NCBI RefSeq assembly: GCF_000685035.1 | Contig: NZ_BAYB01000007.1 | Coordinates: 352,619 to 416,618, forward strand | DNA from: Paraburkholderia ferrariae NBRC 106233 | GTDB lineage: Bacteria; Pseudomonadota; Gammaproteobacteria; Burkholderiales; Burkholderiaceae | Direction of reading: 5' to 3' | Length of the DNA: 64,000 nucleotides | In this document: piece after piece, positions 61,603-64,000 of the stretch | How the letters are laid out: every line of letters begins with the position of its first letter | Numbering within the stretch: position 1 is the stretch's first letter | Notes under the pieces: model-generated | Seen by the model: the letters and a program-made list of their open reading frames with translations, nothing else | What the model was told of the DNA's origin: nothing | Database searches by the model: none | Position numbers and translations under genes: made by a program

Positions 61603-62703
61603 TTAGCGGCCCGACTTGAATTCGGTCCACAGGCGCGTCTGCAGGCGCTGGATCTCAGGCGGCAGCGGCTTGAGCAGGAACAGCGTCTTCAGGACCTCGG
61701 GCGGCGGATAGACGGCCGGGTCGTTCGCGATGTCCTTGTTCACGTACTTGCGCGCTTCCGCGTTGGCGCTCGGGTAATAGACAGCGTTCGTGATCGCGGC
61801 GTGAACCTGCGGCGTCTCGATATAGTTGATCCATTCGAGCGCGGCTTCCTTGTGCTGCGCATCCTTCGGAATCGCCATCACGTCGAACCAGATCGGCGCA
61901 CCGCCCTTCGGGATGTAGTACTCGATCTCGTACGGCTTCTTCGCCTCTATCGCGCGGTGCTTGGCGATCACGACGTCGCCCGACCAGCCGTAAGCAAAGC
62001 AGATGTCGCCGCCGGCGAGGTCGTTGATATAGCCCGACGAGTTGAACTGCGTGATGTACGGGCGGATCTTCTTCATCATCGTGAGCGCGGCGCGATAGTC
62101 GTCCGGATTGGTCGACATCGGGTCCTTGCCGATGTAGTGCAGCGCGGCCGCGAACATCTGGTCCGGCGCGTCGAGCACCGAAACGCCGCAGGCCTTCAGC
62201 TTCGAGAGGTACTCGGGCTTGAAGAGGATGTCCCAGTTGTCGAGCGGCACGTCCTTGCCCAGCAACTGCCGCGCCTTCGTCACGTTATAGGCGAGACCGG
62301 TCGTGCCGTAGGCCCAGGGCACCACGAACTTGTTGCCCGGATCCGCGCCGGCGATCAGCGACATCAGTTGCGGATCGAGGTACTTGAGGTTGGGGATCTT
62401 CGACTTGTCGAGCGGCGCGAAGATGCCGGCGGCAATCTGCTTGCCTGCGTAGTTGCTGGTCGGCACGACGATGTCGTAGCCCGAATTGCCCGCGAGGAGC
62501 TTGGCCTGCAGCGTGTCGTCGCTGTCGTAGTTGTCGTACTTGACCTTGATGCCGGTTTGCTTCTGGAAGTTCGGAATCGTGTCGGTGGCGATGTAGTCGG
62601 ACCAGTTGTATACGTTCAGCTGCGTGTCTTTCGCCACCGCCGTCAACCACGGCGCAGCGCACAGCGCCAGCGCGGCCAGTCGTGTCACCACCTGTCTTCT
62701 CAT
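61603..62703 (-). CDS. potF: Putrescine-binding periplasmic protein PotF
   Basis: A 366-residue binding protein. A signal peptide is cleaved near residue 24 (AVA/KD), and the mature start LNVYNWSDYIATDTIPNFQ is the PotF/PotD signature. Ligand-contact regions such as VVPTSNY, FAYGWSGDV and PPEVLKTLF are present. It captures putrescine or a related polyamine in the periplasm for PotGHI. GGAGAACGGA precedes the ATG at 62703; the longer frame upstream is not homologous. Confidence 0.94.
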   Translation of the reverse strand: MRRQVVTRLAALALCAAPWLTAVAKDTQLNVYNWSDYIATDTIPNFQKQTGIKVKYDNYDSDDTLQAKLLAGNSGYDIVVPTSNYAGKQIAAGIFAPLDKSKIPNLKYLDPQLMSLIAGADPGNKFVVPWAYGTTGLAYNVTKARQLLGKDVPLDNWDILFKPEYLSKLKACGVSVLDAPDQMFAAALHYIGKDPMSTNPDDYRAALTMMKKIRPYITQFNSSGYINDLAGGDICFAYGWSGDVVIAKHRAIEAKKPYEIEYYIPKGGAPIWFDVMAIPKDAQHKEAALEWINYIETPQVHAAITNAVYYPSANAEARKYVNKDIANDPAVYPPPEVLKTLFLLKPLPPEIQRLQTRLWTEFKSGR

Positions 62704-63289
62704 TCCGTTCTCCGTCCGGGCCGGTCCCTGCCGGCCGCGTGCCTTGCGACATGCCGCGCGCGCCGCGCGGCTCCCCCAAACTTTACGAAACCTACCATCA
62801 AACATGTCGGACGACAAAAAAAACGCCAGCCTGTAGCACAAACGGAACAGCCGCCGGGCGCTGCGTCGTCCCACCGTCGATGACCGGCAATAAATCGCGC
62901 GCAATTTTAGCCGGTTCTGCGCGCGTGTCCACCAAAAAAACCCGACATGCGGTTTTCGGGCGAAGCGGGTGCCGGAGCGGGTGCCGCATGCCTGGTTGCA
63001 CAGGTCTGGGGCAAGGCGGACGGGGGCGCGCGGCCGGAACCGGAAGCTCCCTTTCAAATCGCTGTGAGTGCCGCCGCGAGCACTGCACTGCGGCCCGGCG
63101 CGCCGCTGCCCCGCCTCGCCCGATGCAGCACGCATGGCACGGCCCGCGGAGGACATCGCGGAGGAGTGCCGGCAACGCCGCCAGTGGGGCTGCCCCGGGA
63201 CCGGCCGGCAGAATCGGCTACCATAGCGGGGTTTCTATCCGCGAACCGTCCGGGCACCCTGCCCGCGGCCGCGCCCAAGGCACTTTTCG
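62704..63289. other. Divergent region between potF and the DUF1289 gene
   Basis: 586 bases without a supported gene. The A/T-rich part at 62770-62830 holds a candidate potF promoter. Around 62934-62960 a short CCCGA/TCGGG hairpin is followed on the minus strand by seven T residues and could terminate antisense transcripts. Confidence 0.5.
62789..62817 (-). promoter_or_regulatory. Candidate promoter of potFGHI
   Basis: On the minus strand TTGTCG (62817-62812) and TAGGTT (62794-62789) are 17 bp apart, about 85 nt upstream of the potF start. The -35 matches sigma-70 well; the -10 is weak. Confidence 0.4.
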
Positions 63290-63493
63290 ATGGCATCCAA
63301 CCTTCACGACCTCCCCGACAGCCCCTGCATCGGCGTCTGCTCGACGCTCTTCGACGAAATCTGCAAAGGCTGCGGCCGCACGGCCATGGAAGTCTCCAAC
63401 TGGGTCTTCCTGAGCGACGAGGAAAAGCGTGTGGTCTGGGCGCGCATCGAACGCGAAGGCACGGCCATGCGCTTCCAGAAAGACCGCGCCTGA
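63290..63493 (+). CDS. DUF1289 domain protein
   Basis: A 67-residue cytoplasmic protein. The pattern SPCIGVCSTLFDEICKGCGRT holds four cysteines as C-x3-C and C-x2-C, the hallmark of DUF1289, followed by WVFLSDEEKRVVWARI. The cysteines could bind zinc or an iron-sulfur cluster; function is unknown. AAGG lies 9 nt before the ATG. It converges on the ompW gene. Confidence 0.88.
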   Translation: MASNLHDLPDSPCIGVCSTLFDEICKGCGRTAMEVSNWVFLSDEEKRVVWARIEREGTAMRFQKDRA

Positions 63494-63522
63494 AACGCCC
63501 CCTCGCCCGGCATTCTCCCGAT

Positions 63523-63555
63523 AAAAAAAGCGCCGGTTCGCGATGAACCGGCGCT
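63523..63555 (-). terminator. Intrinsic terminator after ompW
   Basis: On the minus strand AGCGCCGGTTC, a 5-nt loop and GAACCGGCGCT are followed by six to seven T residues, 33 nt beyond the stop. Confidence 0.9.
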
Positions 63556-63587
63556 GGTCTCTCTCCAGGCAAGACTGGCTTCGCGCG

Positions 63588-64000
63588 TCAGAAGCGCATG
63601 CCGACACCCACGCCCACGATCAGCGGATCGATGTAGAGCGTCCCGATCGACGAGCCGTTGAGCGAGGCGCCCGTGCGCATCCAGACCTTCTTGATGTCGG
63701 CGTTCACGAACACCCGCTTCGTCACGTCCACGTCGATGCCGGCCTGCAGTGCCGGCCCCCAGCTGTGGTTGTCGATCGAGACGGGGGCGTCGCCCGCATG
63801 CAGGCCGTTGTTGTAGAACAGCGTGTAGTTCACGCCGGCGCCGATGTACGGACGCACCTTGCCCGCGTGGTTGAAGTGGTATTGCAGCAGCAGCGTGGGC
63901 GGCAGCACGCCCACGCCCCCGAGTGCCCCGATGCTCGAGGTGACCTGGTTGCGCGACGTGCCGAGTATCAGCTCGACGCCGATGCTGTCCGTGGCCATAT
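63588..64000 (-). CDS. ompW: OmpW-family outer-membrane protein (3' part, runs off the window)
   Basis: The last 136 or so residues of an OmpW-type eight-stranded beta-barrel. Seen are LPPTLLLQYHF, VRPYIGAGVNYTLFYNN, the strand VFVNADIKKVWMRT and the terminal VGVGVGMRF, ending in aromatic Phe as outer-membrane assembly requires. The N-terminal half, with signal peptide, lies beyond position 64000; the internal Met near the edge is not the start. OmpW proteins form narrow hydrophobic channels and respond to stress. Confidence 0.9.
   Translation of the reverse strand, partial: MATDSIGVELILGTSRNQVTSSIGALGGVGVLPPTLLLQYHFNHAGKVRPYIGAGVNYTLFYNNGLHAGDAPVSIDNHSWGPALQAGIDVDVTKRVFVNADIKKVWMRTGASLNGSSIGTLYIDPLIVGVGVGMRF

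Noticed and set aside
1..64000. tRNA, rRNA, CRISPR arrays, insertion sequences, prophage genes
   Set aside because: I looked for tRNA-like cloverleaf ends, regularly spaced repeats, transposases, integrases and terminal inverted repeats and saw none that could be supported.

Overview
The window reads as a chromosomal segment from a high-GC betaproteobacterium of the Burkholderiaceae, most likely Paraburkholderia, Caballeronia or a close relative. This rests on the strong G/C bias at third codon positions, the gene content (2-ketogluconate operon, Pot polyamine transporter, PrkA-YeaH-SpoVR cluster, several Burkholderia-type small hypothetical proteins) and the families of transporters and regulators. 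No rRNA, tRNA, CRISPR array, insertion sequence or phage gene was seen. It looks like ordinary accessory and core metabolic DNA, not a mobile island.

Layout: (1) 1-7060, a sugar ABC transporter with a family 1 beta-glucosidase and a LacI-type regulator, preceded by a perfect 18-bp operator over a good promoter. (2) 7187-9479, a nucleotidyltransferase-family protein and a SulP anion transporter. (3) 9705-14794, the PrkA kinase / YeaH / SpoVR stationary-phase cluster. (4) 15449-18429, a hydratase and a membrane chemoreceptor. (5) 18675-22970, a ribose-type ABC transporter (ATPase and permease, no binding protein) with its LacI-type regulator. (6) 23059-30124, CorA, a lipoprotein, a CydX-like oxidase subunit whose stop overlaps the start of a P-loop kinase, saccharopine dehydrogenase with an Lrp-type regulator, a Spy-like periplasmic protein and small proteins. 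(7) 30280-35530, a complete 2-ketogluconate operon kguE-K-T-D with a PtxS/KguR-like repressor and operator. (8) 35661-41659, LysR/YeiH, a glutathione transferase, a ClC chloride channel and small proteins. (9) 41679-48372, a TetR-controlled RND efflux system. (10) 48692-51208, a class A penicillin-binding protein. (11) 51815-54859, a ribbon-helix-helix-like protein, PspA and a TPR membrane protein. (12) 55025-58512, a Baeyer-Villiger-type monooxygenase, a small gene apparently broken by one amber codon, and a soluble chemoreceptor. (13) 58597-62703, potFGHI. (14) 63290-64000, a DUF1289 protein and the 3' part of ompW.

The working theme is nutrient acquisition under local repressors. Three LacI-family regulators each sit with their own transporter operon, and each operon is preceded by a distinct palindromic operator that can be read directly. 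Most operons are tightly packed, with ATGA or GTGA stop/start overlaps, and many end in clear intrinsic terminators. The points most worth a second look are the cydX-kinase pair away from any cydAB, the amber-interrupted small membrane gene, the ABC transporter lacking its binding protein, operator-like sites around a chemoreceptor gene, and the pspA-TPR membrane protein pair.
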